Origin: Spiractinospora alimapuensis
GTDB taxonomy: Bacteria; Actinomycetota; Actinomycetes; Streptosporangiales; Streptosporangiaceae
DNA: 64,000 nt
Direction of reading: 5' to 3'
Assembly (NCBI RefSeq): GCF_018437505.1
Contig: NZ_CP072467.1
Location: 3,992,010 to 4,056,009, forward strand
Part shown: positions 43,235-52,547 of the stretch, one piece after another
How positions within the stretch are numbered: position 1 is the first letter of the stretch
Layout: each line of letters starts with the position of its first letter
Translations under genes and position numbers: made by a program
Notes under the pieces: model-generated
What the model was told of the DNA's origin: nothing
Databases searched by the model: none
The model's input: the letters and a program-made list of their open reading frames with translations, nothing else

Positions 43235-44228
43235 TCAGCGGTTGATTGGCGTTCCGAGCCACGAGAACTCCCGGTCGTAGAGGAAACGAAGTTCCGGATC
43301 GGGCTCCAGGACGAGATCCACCCCATCGCCGGAAAGCGTCACCCGATCGTCGGCGTCCTTGGACCACTCCAGGGAGATCGTCTCCTGGGTCTCCCGGTTG
43401 AGGGGGGCGGTCGCCGTCCATGATGGGGTAGAGACTCACCTCGACGGTGTCGTCATCGGCCGTCTCGTAGAACCCTTCGTGGAGGTCGCCGTTGGCGTAT
43501 CGGAGGGTGAACTGCCAGGTGCCACCGTTCATGGACTCGTACTGTCCGAAGGCGACCTCCTGCCACCGCGTGTCATCGGCCAGTTGGTCAGCGGGTTCCC
43601 GCGTGTCCTCCACTACCCGGTAGACACCCGCGAGGCCCGGGTCGGACTCCTGAGGTACATAGGTGGTCACGAACGCGATCGGGCCGACGACGATCGCCAC
43701 CCCGATGGTCCCGAACACCCAGCGCGTCACCCGATGCACGGCGGGCCAGGGGATGGGGCGAGGGATCACCGGCTCCCCCGGGTCCCGCCCCAGCACGAAA
43801 CGCGTGAGGCGGCGCATCTCCGGAGCGAGGACCAGCAGGGCGACGACGGCCAGCAGCAGGGCGAGCAGCTTCACGGGGACGTCGTAGAAGAGGTTCAGCA
43901 GGAACACGAACCCCATGGCGCCGGCGCCGAGGAGGCCGCCCAGCCAGACCGTCCGTCGCCAGATCAACAGGACTCCGGCGATAACCTCGACCAGTCCGGA
44001 GAGAAACTGGAACGCCGGCGAATAGGCGGTGAAAGTCCAGAGGAGGCCCATCGGACTTTTTTCGCCAATGGTGTAGAGCGCCTCGGCGTAATCCAGGAAC
44101 CCCATTTGTATGAACAGGAGTTTGGACCAGCCGTACACCATCAAATGAACGAACAGATAGCCGCGCAGTAGCGCATGGACCAGCCACAGGGCAGTCGTCC
44201 ACCAGGGTCTCGTCGGGGGAGTGCTCAT
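43235..44228 (-). pseudogene. DoxX-like membrane protein, frameshifted near the 3' end
   Basis: From ATG 44228 the product has four hydrophobic helices with LFVHLMVYGWSKLLFIQMGF and LSGLVEVIAGVLLIWRRTVW, like DoxX-family proteins, then a soluble C-terminal part (VSLYPIMDG). As written it enters a run of six C (plus-strand G 43402-43407) and continues into an odd Arg/Pro-rich tail to 43206. With five C the frame becomes DGDRPLNRETQETISLEWSK and then DDRVTLSGDGVDLVLEPD, ending at TGA 43235, which is coherent sequence. The annotated end follows that reading. A sequencing error is likely. The role is unknown. Confidence 0.8.
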
Positions 44229-44455
44229 GGTCAACAATTGTTCCATGGCGGCGTATTGGTGCTGAAAACGGGTCGGTGGTGTTGAGTCGACATGATTTGC
44301 GTTCCCCTGATCATTTGGTGTAGGGATTGACGAAAGAATCGTGGTCCCAATGGTGAGTCGCGTCACGCACACGCACCGCCTGTCGGGGGTGGGCGAGAGT
44401 CGGTGAAATCCGGCGCGCCGACCCAGCGTGGGGCGCGAACCCAAGGAGGGGCTAC

Positions 44456-45892
44456 GTGGCGGACGCGGTGGTTGTGGGGGCCGGACCCAACGGCCTCGCG
44501 GGCGCCCTCACCCTGGCCCAGGCCGGGCTACGGGTCACCGTGCTGGAAGCCCAGGCCACGATCGGCGGCGGCGCGCGCTCGTCCACGTCGGTACTCCCCG
44601 ACCTGGTGGTGGACCACTGCGCCGCGATCCATCCGCTCGCCGTGCGATCCCCCTTCATGCGGCGGGCCGGACTGGAACGGTACGGGCTTCGCTGGCGCTG
44701 GCCGGAGATCGACGCCTCCCACCCGCTTGACGGAGGATTAGGTGTGGACCTCCACACGTCGGTGCACCGCACGGCCCACGGCCTCGGGCCGGACTCGCTG
44801 CGGTGGCTGTGGGCGCACCGCGGTCCCGCCGCGGACTTCGACGACCTCCAGTCCGACGTGATGCGTCCCCTGTCCTGGCCGCCCAGCCAGCCACTGCGGA
44901 TGGCGCGGTTCGGGCTGCCCGCCCTCAGTCCCGCCACGGTCTACGGTCGGCTGTTCGCGACACCGCGGGCGAGAGCGCTCTTCGCCGGGGTGGCCGCACA
45001 CGCCATGCGACCGCTGGAGCACCCCCTCAGCGCGTCGGTGGGCTTGGGCCTGTTGACGGCCGCCCACAGCAACGGCTGGCCCGTGGTGGAAGGCGGCACG
45101 GGGCGGCTCGTCGCGGCGATGGCCGCCGCACTCACCGAGCTCGGTGGGCGGATCGAGACGGCGACGCCCGTCGAGCGGTGGTCCGACCTGCCGTCGGCCG
45201 ACATCGTCCTGCTGGACCTGACCCCCGACACGGCGGCCCGGATCCTGCGCGGCCGCCTCCACCCACGAGTCCAACGGGCCTACGAGCGGCAGCGACGCGG
45301 CCCCGGCGTCCACAAGGTCGACTTCGCGGTCGAGGAGGGCGTGCCCTGGGCGTACGAACCGGCGCGACGCGCGGGAACCGTCCACCTCGGCGGAAGCGCG
45401 GAGGAGATCGCCACCACCGAGCGCGCCGTGGCCGCCGGCCGAATGCCGGAACGTCCCTTCGTCCTCGTCGGGCAGCAGTACCTCGCCGACCCGGGACGCT
45501 CCGCCGGGAACGTGCACCCCGTCTACGCCTACGCGCACGTCCCCCACGCGTACCCCGGCGACGCCACCTCGGCGGTGATGGCCCAGATCGAACGCTTCGC
45601 CCCCGGCTTCCGCGCTCGAGTGGTCGCCTCGGTGAGTACTCCACCGGAGACGTTCCACAGCCGCAACGCCAACTTCACCGGGGGCGACATCCTCAGCGGG
45701 GCGGAAACCCCGGCCCGCCTGATCTTCGGGCCCCGCCCCGCCCTCAACCCCTACGCCACCGGTATCCCCGGCGTCTACCTCTGTTCCGCGACCACACCCC
45801 CCGGCCCCGGAGCCCATGGCATGTGTGGCCACCACGCGGCCCGATCGGCACTGCGCGCACTGGACCGCCGCACGACGCCTCACGGTAGGTAA
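44456..45892 (+). CDS. FAD-dependent oxidoreductase (phytoene desaturase/PYROXD2-like)
   Basis: A 478-residue flavoprotein. The Rossmann motif VVVGAGPNGLAGALTLAQAG is at the N-terminus, followed by EAQATIGGGARS. The C-terminus has GVYLCSATTPPGPGAHGMCG, typical of the NAD(P)/FAD amine oxidase and phytoene-desaturase superfamily. No carotenoid genes are near, so its substrate is open. The ribosome site AAGGAGG lies well before GTG 44456. Confidence 0.9.
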   Translation: MADAVVVGAGPNGLAGALTLAQAGLRVTVLEAQATIGGGARSSTSVLPDLVVDHCAAIHPLAVRSPFMRRAGLERYGLRWRWPEIDASHPLDGGLGVDLHTSVHRTAHGLGPDSLRWLWAHRGPAADFDDLQSDVMRPLSWPPSQPLRMARFGLPALSPATVYGRLFATPRARALFAGVAAHAMRPLEHPLSASVGLGLLTAAHSNGWPVVEGGTGRLVAAMAAALTELGGRIETATPVERWSDLPSADIVLLDLTPDTAARILRGRLHPRVQRAYERQRRGPGVHKVDFAVEEGVPWAYEPARRAGTVHLGGSAEEIATTERAVAAGRMPERPFVLVGQQYLADPGRSAGNVHPVYAYAHVPHAYPGDATSAVMAQIERFAPGFRARVVASVSTPPETFHSRNANFTGGDILSGAETPARLIFGPRPALNPYATGIPGVYLCSATTPPGPGAHGMCGHHAARSALRALDRRTTPHGR

Positions 45893-45926
45893 CGGCTCCG
45901 AGCCGGCGCGCCGACTCGGGCAGCGA

Positions 45927-46109
45927 TCACCGGGCGGCGATCTCCTCGGCGCGGGCGGTGATCTCCTGTCGGTCCACCTCGGTGAGGGCGATGCCGAACA
46001 CGGTGCGGAGCGTCTCGGGCACCTCCGGGACGGGCGGCGTGGTGGCGCCGTGTTCGTCGGCGACGACGGCACGGTCTCCCCACGGACGGGGCGTCTGTGG
46101 GGAGACCAC
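45927..46109 (-). CDS. Possible small protein or lost C-terminal extension of the YhaN-like ATPase
   Basis: A 60-residue frame from GTG 46109. The end reads FGIALTEVDRQEITARAEEI, a normal-looking amphipathic helix. The frame is the same as that of the AAA gene and stays open all the way back to its TGA at 46188, so it could be the remains of a longer C-terminus. No ribosome site is evident. Support is weak. Confidence 0.35.
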   Translation of the reverse strand: MVSPQTPRPWGDRAVVADEHGATTPPVPEVPETLRTVFGIALTEVDRQEITARAEEIAAR

Positions 46110-46187
46110 GCCCGAACCGCGCTGTCCGCGTGCGCACGTCCGGGTCCCGGGCCCGGATCTCGTGGCGTGGGTGGACGAGGTCTCTGG

Positions 46188-49100
46188 TCAGGGGCTGGTG
46201 GTGCGGGGCGTCGGCGCGAATCGGGCGAGGGGGTGGGGGTGGACGCGGTCTGGGGGGAGGGTGTGGTGGGCGAGGTCGACGAGGTGTCCGTGGTGGGTGA
46301 AGACCACGATCTGGAACCGTTCGGCCATGGAGTCCAGGATCCGCAGCGCGGCGGCGCTGCGTTCATCGTCGAAGGTCATGAAGACGTCGTCGACGACGAA
46401 CGGCATGGTCTGGCCCGCGTCGGCGTAGCGCTCGAGGGACGCGAGACGCAGCGCCAGGTAGAGCTGGTCGCGGGTGCCCTCGCTGAGGGCGGGGACCTCG
46501 GCGGTGTCCCCCGTCTCCCGCGTCACGCGCAGAATCTTGCCACCCCTGTCGTCGGTGTCCGGAACGAGGCGGGTGAACCGGCCCAACGTCAGTCCCGCGA
46601 AGATCTCCGCGGCTCGACCGAGGATCGGATCCTGGTTCCTACGCCGGTAGTCCTCCATCTGCTGGTGCAACAGGTCGTGCGCGAAGGCGAGCCGGAGGTA
46701 CTGCTCCGTCTGCTCCACCAGCTCGGCCTCGAGTGACGTCAACTCGTCGGCGATCCGGGCGGCCTCCGCCGTGGAGTCGACCTGGCTGAAGGCGATCCGA
46801 GCCTCCGTCTGGGCGTTCTGGGCGGCGTCGCGCGCCTCCGTCACCCGCTCCAGCTCCGCGGCGGCCTCGACGGACCGTTCACCGATCTCGTCCTGGGTCA
46901 GGTCACCGACCTGTGCCGCGATCGCGTCGACGTCGCCCCACTGCGCGAGCTTCTCCTCGGCGTCCACGAGCCGGGCGCGCTCGTGGGTGACGCGCTCCGA
47001 CCGGGCGATCGCCTCGCGCAGTTCCTCGACGCCGGTCACCCCCACCTCGGCACACAGCGCGGCGAGACGTTCCTCGGCCCGGGCGCGTGCGGAGTCGGCC
47101 TCGCCCAGTTCCGCTTCACCGTCGGCGATCCGGGTCCGGAGCTCCTCACGCCGGCGGTCCTGTTCCGCGTTGTCCCGCACCCGTTGTGCGAGCGACTCCA
47201 ACGCGAGGGAGCGCTCCGCCCGGTCCTCCGGGAGCTCCGTCGCACACGTGAGGAACACGGCGCGCAGGTCCTGGTCGAAGCGGGCGGTCTCGGCGTGTTC
47301 CCGCTCGGCCCTCTCCTCGGCCTCGGTCGCGCGTTCCACCAGGTCGGCCGCTTCGGAGAGGCGGTCGAGGTCAGCCCGTACCGCGTCCACCGGGCTGTCC
47401 GGCGGGAATCCGATCGGCGCCGTGGCCTCGTTCCAGCGACGGGTCCAGTCCGCGAGCTCGGTGTCCGCCTCGACCTTGGCGTCCTGGGCACGTTCCAGCG
47501 CCTCGTGGGCGCTGGCGACCTGTCGGACGGCCTCGGCGCGTTCCTCGGCGGCGGCGTCACGACGGGTGAGTTCATCGTGCGCGTACTGGGTGAGCTGGCG
47601 GAGTTGTACGGCCAGTCCGGCCGGGGTGGCCCGCTCCTCGAGTGGTTCGGTGTTGACGCCGCAGTCACCGAGGTGTTCTCGCAGTTGGTGGGCGAGGCCA
47701 CGCGCCACGTCCTGGGTCCAGGCCAGTGCCTGGTCACGCTCGTGGCGCTCCTGATTCAGCGCGCGCAGTTCGCGGATCCGTTCGAGGACGTCCTCGGCCG
47801 CGTCCAGCGCCGGTGCGGTGACGGGCTCGGCCGGCCAGAGCTCCGTCCACGCCCGTTCCAGCTCCTCTCCGGTCTGTTCCAGCGCCGCGATGTCGCCCTC
47901 GAGCGAGTGGATCTCCTGGTCCAGGGTGTGCACCCGACGTTCCAGCGTGGTGCGCCGCGCGACGGTGTCGGCCTCGCGCAGTAGCCGGTCGGCCAGGTCG
48001 TCGGCGGCCCGCACCGCCGTCTCGAAGGAAGCGCTGTCGTCGTCCTGTGGTTCCGGGGCGGTGCGGATTCGCCGCCACAGGGAGTCGCGGTGGCCCCGCG
48101 CGGTGGCGAGGTCGTCGGGGCTGGGTGGGGCGCTCCGGGAGAGGAGGTCGTCCAGTTCGGCCTGGACCCGGGAGCGATCCGAGGTGAGTTTGCGAAGTTC
48201 CCTGCGTCGCCCTTTGAGGTCGCCGCGGTGTTCGGTGACCCGTTCGCGGTGCGCGACGACCTCGGCCCGGGTGGGCACGGTGGCGGCCAGCACCTCGTCG
48301 ACGGCGTGCTCCGTCCACCCGGCAGCGGCCACGACGGCCTCCTGGCTGGCCACGGTGGTGGCGAGAGCGTCGTACTCGCGGCTCAGGGCGTCCGGCAGTT
48401 CGGCGGGAACACTCGTGAGCACGGTGGACAGCGCACGCGGGTCGGGGACCTCGGGCAGTGCGTCCCGCGCGGCCTCGGCCCGCTCGACCGTCCGCTCCGC
48501 GGTAGCGACCTGGTGTTCGGTGCTCCGCCGGGTGGCGCCCAGCTCCGCGTACTCGGCGGTGAGGAGGGCCACGCGTTCCCGCGCCGAGGGGTCAACCCGC
48601 GGCACCGCGCCGGCCACGGGTTCGTCGCGCGGCCGGTTGCCGTGGGGATCGTGGTGCAGGCCGTCGAGTAGCCGGTCGGCCGCCGCCCGGTACTCCGCCG
48701 CCTGGCGTTCCAGCTCGTCCGCCGTGCTCGCGGCCTTCTCGACCCCGGCGACCGCCTGTGTCAGCGCCGTCACGTTCTCCTGGACCAGGACCAGCCGGGA
48801 GTCGACCTCGATCTCCGCCAGGGCGTCGCGGGCCGTGGCCAGGGCTTGGGCGGTCCGGTCCCGGTCCTCGCGGCTGCGCTCCAGCGCGCGGTCGAGGTCC
48901 AGGCGTCGGTGCTCGGCGTCGGCCGGAGCGACCGGACCGGTCGCCTCCAGCCGTTCCACTTCCGCCGTGGCGCTGTGCCGCGCCCGCAGCAGGGGCAACG
49001 CCAGCCGCAGGCGTTCCAGGCGTTCGTGGTGCGTCGCGGCCTCCCGGTGCTGGGCGTCGACCTCCGCGAAGCGCGCCTCGGCCCGCTCCTTCTCCCGCCG

Positions 49101-49718
49101 CAGCCGCACGTAGGTGTCGGTGTCGGTGGTGGTGTCACGCAGGGCGTTGGTGAGGTCGCGATGGCGACGGAGCCCTTGGTTGAGTGGGGGCTTGCTGCCG
49201 CTGGGCAGGTACAGCTCCCGTTGCCGGGCGTCCAACTCGCACAGCACGGCCGTCAGGTCCTGGCTGGACTGTGCGGAGAAGAGCGCGCGCCCGAGGTCAC
49301 CCTCCCCGCGGAGCAGGGCGTCGCCACCGTTCTTCAACTCCGCCAAGGTGAGGGCGAAGGTGCTCGTGAACACCTCGGCGGAGATTCCGTTGAGGAGGGG
49401 CGCCAGGGCGTCCTCACCGATCGGCGTCCCGTCGGCGTCGGTGAGCGGGTTCTTGTTCCGTTTGTGCCGCACCAGCTCGAGCGTGGTCCCCGCGCCGTCG
49501 TCGATGCGCGCGCCCAGCCGTAGGTCACGTTTGGCGTGCACGAAGTCGTGCGTCGTCCGGTTCGGGATGCCGTACAGCAACGCGCCCAGCGCCGCGAGCG
49601 CGGAGCTCTTGCCGGCCTCGTTGGGGCCGTGGACCACGTGAAGGCCGGGGGCGCTCAGGTCGAGCGAGAGGTCGGTGAACGGCCCGAAGGCGGTCAGGTC
49701 CAACCGTGCGATCCTCAA
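46188..49718 (-). CDS. YhaN/SbcC-like AAA (SMC-type) ATPase
   Basis: An 1176-residue SMC-like protein. The N-terminal ABC half has Walker A GPNEAGKSS at 31-39; about 850 residues of coiled coil with Glu/Arg/Ala heptads follow; the C-terminal half has the signature LSEGTRDQLYLALRLA and Walker B PFVVDDVFMTFDDERS, ending with an H-loop FTHHGHLVDLA. It belongs to the YhaN branch, which pairs with a YhaO-type phosphoesterase. TTG 49718 overlaps the stop of that gene by 4 bases (TTGA) and has GGAGGG 6 bases upstream. The pair should handle DNA ends, in repair or possibly in defence. Confidence 0.93.
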   Translation of the reverse strand: MRIARLDLTAFGPFTDLSLDLSAPGLHVVHGPNEAGKSSALAALGALLYGIPNRTTHDFVHAKRDLRLGARIDDGAGTTLELVRHKRNKNPLTDADGTPIGEDALAPLLNGISAEVFTSTFALTLAELKNGGDALLRGEGDLGRALFSAQSSQDLTAVLCELDARQRELYLPSGSKPPLNQGLRRHRDLTNALRDTTTDTDTYVRLRREKERAEARFAEVDAQHREAATHHERLERLRLALPLLRARHSATAEVERLEATGPVAPADAEHRRLDLDRALERSREDRDRTAQALATARDALAEIEVDSRLVLVQENVTALTQAVAGVEKAASTADELERQAAEYRAAADRLLDGLHHDPHGNRPRDEPVAGAVPRVDPSARERVALLTAEYAELGATRRSTEHQVATAERTVERAEAARDALPEVPDPRALSTVLTSVPAELPDALSREYDALATTVASQEAVVAAAGWTEHAVDEVLAATVPTRAEVVAHRERVTEHRGDLKGRRRELRKLTSDRSRVQAELDDLLSRSAPPSPDDLATARGHRDSLWRRIRTAPEPQDDDSASFETAVRAADDLADRLLREADTVARRTTLERRVHTLDQEIHSLEGDIAALEQTGEELERAWTELWPAEPVTAPALDAAEDVLERIRELRALNQERHERDQALAWTQDVARGLAHQLREHLGDCGVNTEPLEERATPAGLAVQLRQLTQYAHDELTRRDAAAEERAEAVRQVASAHEALERAQDAKVEADTELADWTRRWNEATAPIGFPPDSPVDAVRADLDRLSEAADLVERATEAEERAEREHAETARFDQDLRAVFLTCATELPEDRAERSLALESLAQRVRDNAEQDRRREELRTRIADGEAELGEADSARARAEERLAALCAEVGVTGVEELREAIARSERVTHERARLVDAEEKLAQWGDVDAIAAQVGDLTQDEIGERSVEAAAELERVTEARDAAQNAQTEARIAFSQVDSTAEAARIADELTSLEAELVEQTEQYLRLAFAHDLLHQQMEDYRRRNQDPILGRAAEIFAGLTLGRFTRLVPDTDDRGGKILRVTRETGDTAEVPALSEGTRDQLYLALRLASLERYADAGQTMPFVVDDVFMTFDDERSAAALRILDSMAERFQIVVFTHHGHLVDLAHHTLPPDRVHPHPLARFAPTPRTTSP

Positions 49719-50959
49719 CGCCGGCCCTCCACCATCGCGGTCAGCAGGTCCGTGGCCTCGCGGGTGAGGCGGTCGGTTCGCTCGGCGTCCTCGAACAGGC
49801 TCCGCAACTCCGCGGGGAGACGGCTGGGAAGCCGGGTGCGCGCGAGGAGCTCGTGGACCCGCTCGGGGTCGGAGCGCAGCGCCGCGGCCTCCTCGTGGAG
49901 ACCAGCGACCACGCTGGTCACCCGTTCCGGAGCGACGCGGGACTCCTGCGGCGTCGTCCGCACGTGGACCTTCTCGATCCATACCCCCGCACGCATCTGC
50001 GCCAGACTGCGGATCCCGTTCACGAACTCGTCCCGACGGCCCACCAGAGCCGAGTGGGCGGCGCTGCGCCCGGTGGCGACGACGCGCACGGCGTTGGACC
50101 GGTCCGGAGGCGAGGGGGTGACCACCTCGTTGACCAGCCGATCCTCCACCCGGTCGCAGGCGTCGTCGAGGTCCTTGGCGTCGGAGACGTCGACCCGGAT
50201 CTCGTGCCAGCGCGCGGAGGTGTCGAGGTCACGGTGCTCAGGCTCGCCGACGACGCGGAGGTTGTCCACCGTCACCAGGGTGCAGCCCTTGGCGCCGGTC
50301 TCGCCCGCGTCGCGCCCCTGGGTGTTTCCCGGGAACACGACGTGCGCGCCGTCACTGTGCTCGATCGCCCGCTTGTGCACGTGGCCCAGCGCCCAGTACT
50401 CGTAGCCGTGGTGGGCGAGCTGGTCGACGGAGCACGGCGCGTAGTGGTCATGGCCGGGGCGCCCCGTCAGTGATGTGTGCAGGATCCCGACGTTGAACAG
50501 GTCGGAGCGTGGTGCGGGATAGTCCCTGGCCAGGTCGTCCTTCACGCTGCCCGTGGCGAAGCTCTGCCCGTGCACCGCCAGGCCCAGGTCCTCGCGCAGC
50601 GCGGTCCGCGCCTTCGCGCTGTCGAACCGGTACACGTTGTCCGGTAGCGGTAGCTCGCGCGTCATCTTGTTCTCGGCGTCGTGGTTGCCGGAGATCATGA
50701 AGACCGGAACGTCGGCGGCGCGTAGCCGGGCCATCTGGTTGGTGAAGAACAGTCCGGTGCTGAAATCCCGCCACGAGCCGTCGTAGATGTCTCCGGCCAG
50801 CAGTACCGCCGTGACCTCCTCCGCCAGCGCCAGGTCGACGAGGTTCTCCACCGCGGTACGGGTCGCTCCCCGCATCTGTTCGACCGGGGCTCCGTCGTAG
50901 CGGACGAGTCCACGCATTGGGCTGTCGATGTGGAGGTCGGCTGCATGGAGGAGTTTCAC
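49715..50959 (-). CDS. YhaO/SbcD-like metallophosphoesterase (DNA exonuclease subunit)
   Basis: A 414-residue metallophosphoesterase. The five metal motifs are visible: AADLHIDS (D8, H10), LLAGDIYD, ISGNHDAENK, GILHTS and LGHVHK. The C-terminal 150 residues are a helical capping part (LLARTRLPSRLPAELRSLFE). The order phosphoesterase then SMC-like ATPase, with a 4-base overlap, is that of YhaO-YhaN and SbcD-SbcC. GTG 50959 is used; GTG 50968 is the alternative. The role in double-strand break processing is inferred from family. Confidence 0.93.
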   Translation of the reverse strand: MKLLHAADLHIDSPMRGLVRYDGAPVEQMRGATRTAVENLVDLALAEEVTAVLLAGDIYDGSWRDFSTGLFFTNQMARLRAADVPVFMISGNHDAENKMTRELPLPDNVYRFDSAKARTALREDLGLAVHGQSFATGSVKDDLARDYPAPRSDLFNVGILHTSLTGRPGHDHYAPCSVDQLAHHGYEYWALGHVHKRAIEHSDGAHVVFPGNTQGRDAGETGAKGCTLVTVDNLRVVGEPEHRDLDTSARWHEIRVDVSDAKDLDDACDRVEDRLVNEVVTPSPPDRSNAVRVVATGRSAAHSALVGRRDEFVNGIRSLAQMRAGVWIEKVHVRTTPQESRVAPERVTSVVAGLHEEAAALRSDPERVHELLARTRLPSRLPAELRSLFEDAERTDRLTREATDLLTAMVEGRR

Positions 50960-51169
50960 GAGGGACACCGTTTTCGAAGCGGAGGCTGCGACGCCAGGGG
51001 GCCACACGCGCCACCGGAGGAGACTGGCCACCCTGGGTTCCCAGGCTATGCGTCACCATCGATGTGCGTATGTTTTATCCACAGCCCTGTGGATCGCGCC
51101 AGTGTGGACGGTCGGCCTGGGACGCCCACGCGCCCACCAGGCCGGACCCCTCGTCCCCGAACACCACGG

Positions 51170-51631
51170 CTAGGGAGTGTCCTTCCCTGGTCGTTCCGGG
51201 TTCCGGGCCGCGGCCCCGTAGATCTCCGCGGCCCCGACGAAGTAGGAGCGCAGGCCATCCACCTGGTCCTCGGAGAGTGCCGCGACAAGCTCCCCGATCT
51301 GTCGACGGATGGGGCCGAGCAGGCTGGCCAGCTCCTCCGGCAACTCACCGGTGTGCTCGATCATCACACGGCGACGGTCCGCTGGATCCACGACGCGGCG
51401 CGCGAGCCCGAAGTCGATGAGTCGGTCCACGACCCGTGTCGTCGCCCCGGCGGAGAGGCCCAGTCGCGCGGCCAGTTGACCGTTGGTCATCCGTTTGTCC
51501 AGGTCCAGCAGGCTGCTGGCCTGGTAGTCGGTCAGGCCGAGCCCGGACCGTTCCGCCGCGGCGAAGTGGAACAGGATCACTGAGGCCAGGTAGTTGCGGT
51601 ACGGCTCCCTGAGGTCGCGTGCCGTCGTCAT
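51170..51631 (-). CDS. MarR-family regulator
   Basis: A 153-residue MarR protein with LTDYQASSLLDLDKRMTNGQ, LAARLGLSAGATTRVVDRLI and the wing VVDPADRRRVMIEH. GAGG lies 6 bases ahead of ATG 51631; the longer start at 51661 lies inside the operator. It is divergent from the SnoaL-like gene at 51725 with an inverted repeat between. Confidence 0.92.
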   Translation of the reverse strand: MTTARDLREPYRNYLASVILFHFAAAERSGLGLTDYQASSLLDLDKRMTNGQLAARLGLSAGATTRVVDRLIDFGLARRVVDPADRRRVMIEHTGELPEELASLLGPIRRQIGELVAALSEDQVDGLRSYFVGAAEIYGAAARNPERPGKDTP

Positions 51632-51649
51632 GGCCCACCTCACATTTCG

Positions 51650-51680
51650 TTGCTTGGACAAAACTATTGTGTCTGTGCAA
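51650..51680. promoter_or_regulatory. MarR operator-like inverted repeat
   Basis: TTGCTTGGACA and TGTCTGTGCAA form an 11-bp imperfect inverted repeat (8 of 11) with a 9-base spacer, between the divergent MarR and SnoaL-like genes. Confidence 0.6.
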
Positions 51681-51724
51681 ATATTACTTCAGTTCAACCA
51701 ACGGGCACACCCCAAGGAGAGCAC

Positions 51725-52405
51725 ATGTCCGAGACCACGATCCAGCCAACGACCCAGACGCCGACGGAACCCCGAGCGCGCGGGCGAAGCCGCCGCGGCC
51801 GGATCGCGCGGATCACCGCCCTCGTCGCCACGGGCGTCGTCGCCGCCGGACTCGGTGGTGGTTACCTCTGGTTGTCGGCCACCTCCGAGCCACTGCAGAC
51901 GGGGCAGGCGGAGTGCGAGGAGGCGCCCGTGTCGCTCCCCGAGACCATGGCCGACGCCTCGGTCGAGGACGACGTCCGCGCCGTTTGCGACACCATCGGG
52001 TCACTCACCGAGGCCTGGGCGGTACACGACGCCGACGCCTACGGCGAGGCCTTCACCGAGCAGGGCACCTACACGACGTTCATGGGAACCCACTACGCCG
52101 GGCGCGAGGACATCGTGGAGAGTCACCGCGAGCTCTTCGACGGGCCACTGGAGGGCACCCAGCTCGCGGACTCCTTCCTGTCGATCAACTTCGTGCACGA
52201 GGACGTCGCGGTCGTCACCACCCGGGGCGACACATACGAAGGAGACGTCCCCGAGCGACTCGCCAAGGTCCAGACCTACAACGTGACGCGGACCGAGGGG
52301 GACGAGTGGCGGATCAGCTCCTTCCACAACACCAAGCGCGACGGTGCCATGGAGCGGCTCCAGTTCCTGATGATGCCCGACTCGCGCCCGGCCGCCGAGC
52401 GCTGA
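51725..52405 (+). CDS. SgcJ/EcaC (SnoaL-like) protein with N-terminal membrane anchor
   Basis: A 226-residue protein. A Thr/Arg-rich start and RIARITALVATGVVAAGLGG form a membrane anchor or uncleaved signal. The rest is the NTF2-like fold of the SgcJ/EcaC type: LTEAWAVHDADAYGEAFTEQ, then YAGREDIVESHRELFDGPLEG and WRISSFHNTKRD. Similar proteins are enzymes or ligand carriers of unknown substrate. AAGGAG precedes ATG 51725. The divergent MarR protein is its likely regulator. Confidence 0.88.
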   Translation: MSETTIQPTTQTPTEPRARGRSRRGRIARITALVATGVVAAGLGGGYLWLSATSEPLQTGQAECEEAPVSLPETMADASVEDDVRAVCDTIGSLTEAWAVHDADAYGEAFTEQGTYTTFMGTHYAGREDIVESHRELFDGPLEGTQLADSFLSINFVHEDVAVVTTRGDTYEGDVPERLAKVQTYNVTRTEGDEWRISSFHNTKRDGAMERLQFLMMPDSRPAAER

Positions 52406-52426
52406 CGCGGGACCGAACGGCACGTC

Positions 52427-52496
52427 GGCCACACACACCCGGCGCGTGTGGCCAACGCCCGATCTGGGGGGCCGTCGGTGCCCGGACGGCCCCCCA
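52427..52496. terminator. Two hairpins between convergent genes
   Basis: GGCCACAC/GTGTGGCC (52427-52453) and the stronger TGGGGGGCCGTC/GACGGCCCCCCA (52465-52496) lie between the SnoaL-like gene and the phosphotransferase-like gene. They probably end both transcripts. Confidence 0.75.
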
Positions 52497-52547
52497 CGAA
52501 GCCGAACAGGTGACCGAGCGAGTCCGTCCCTCGCTCCGGTGGCGCAC

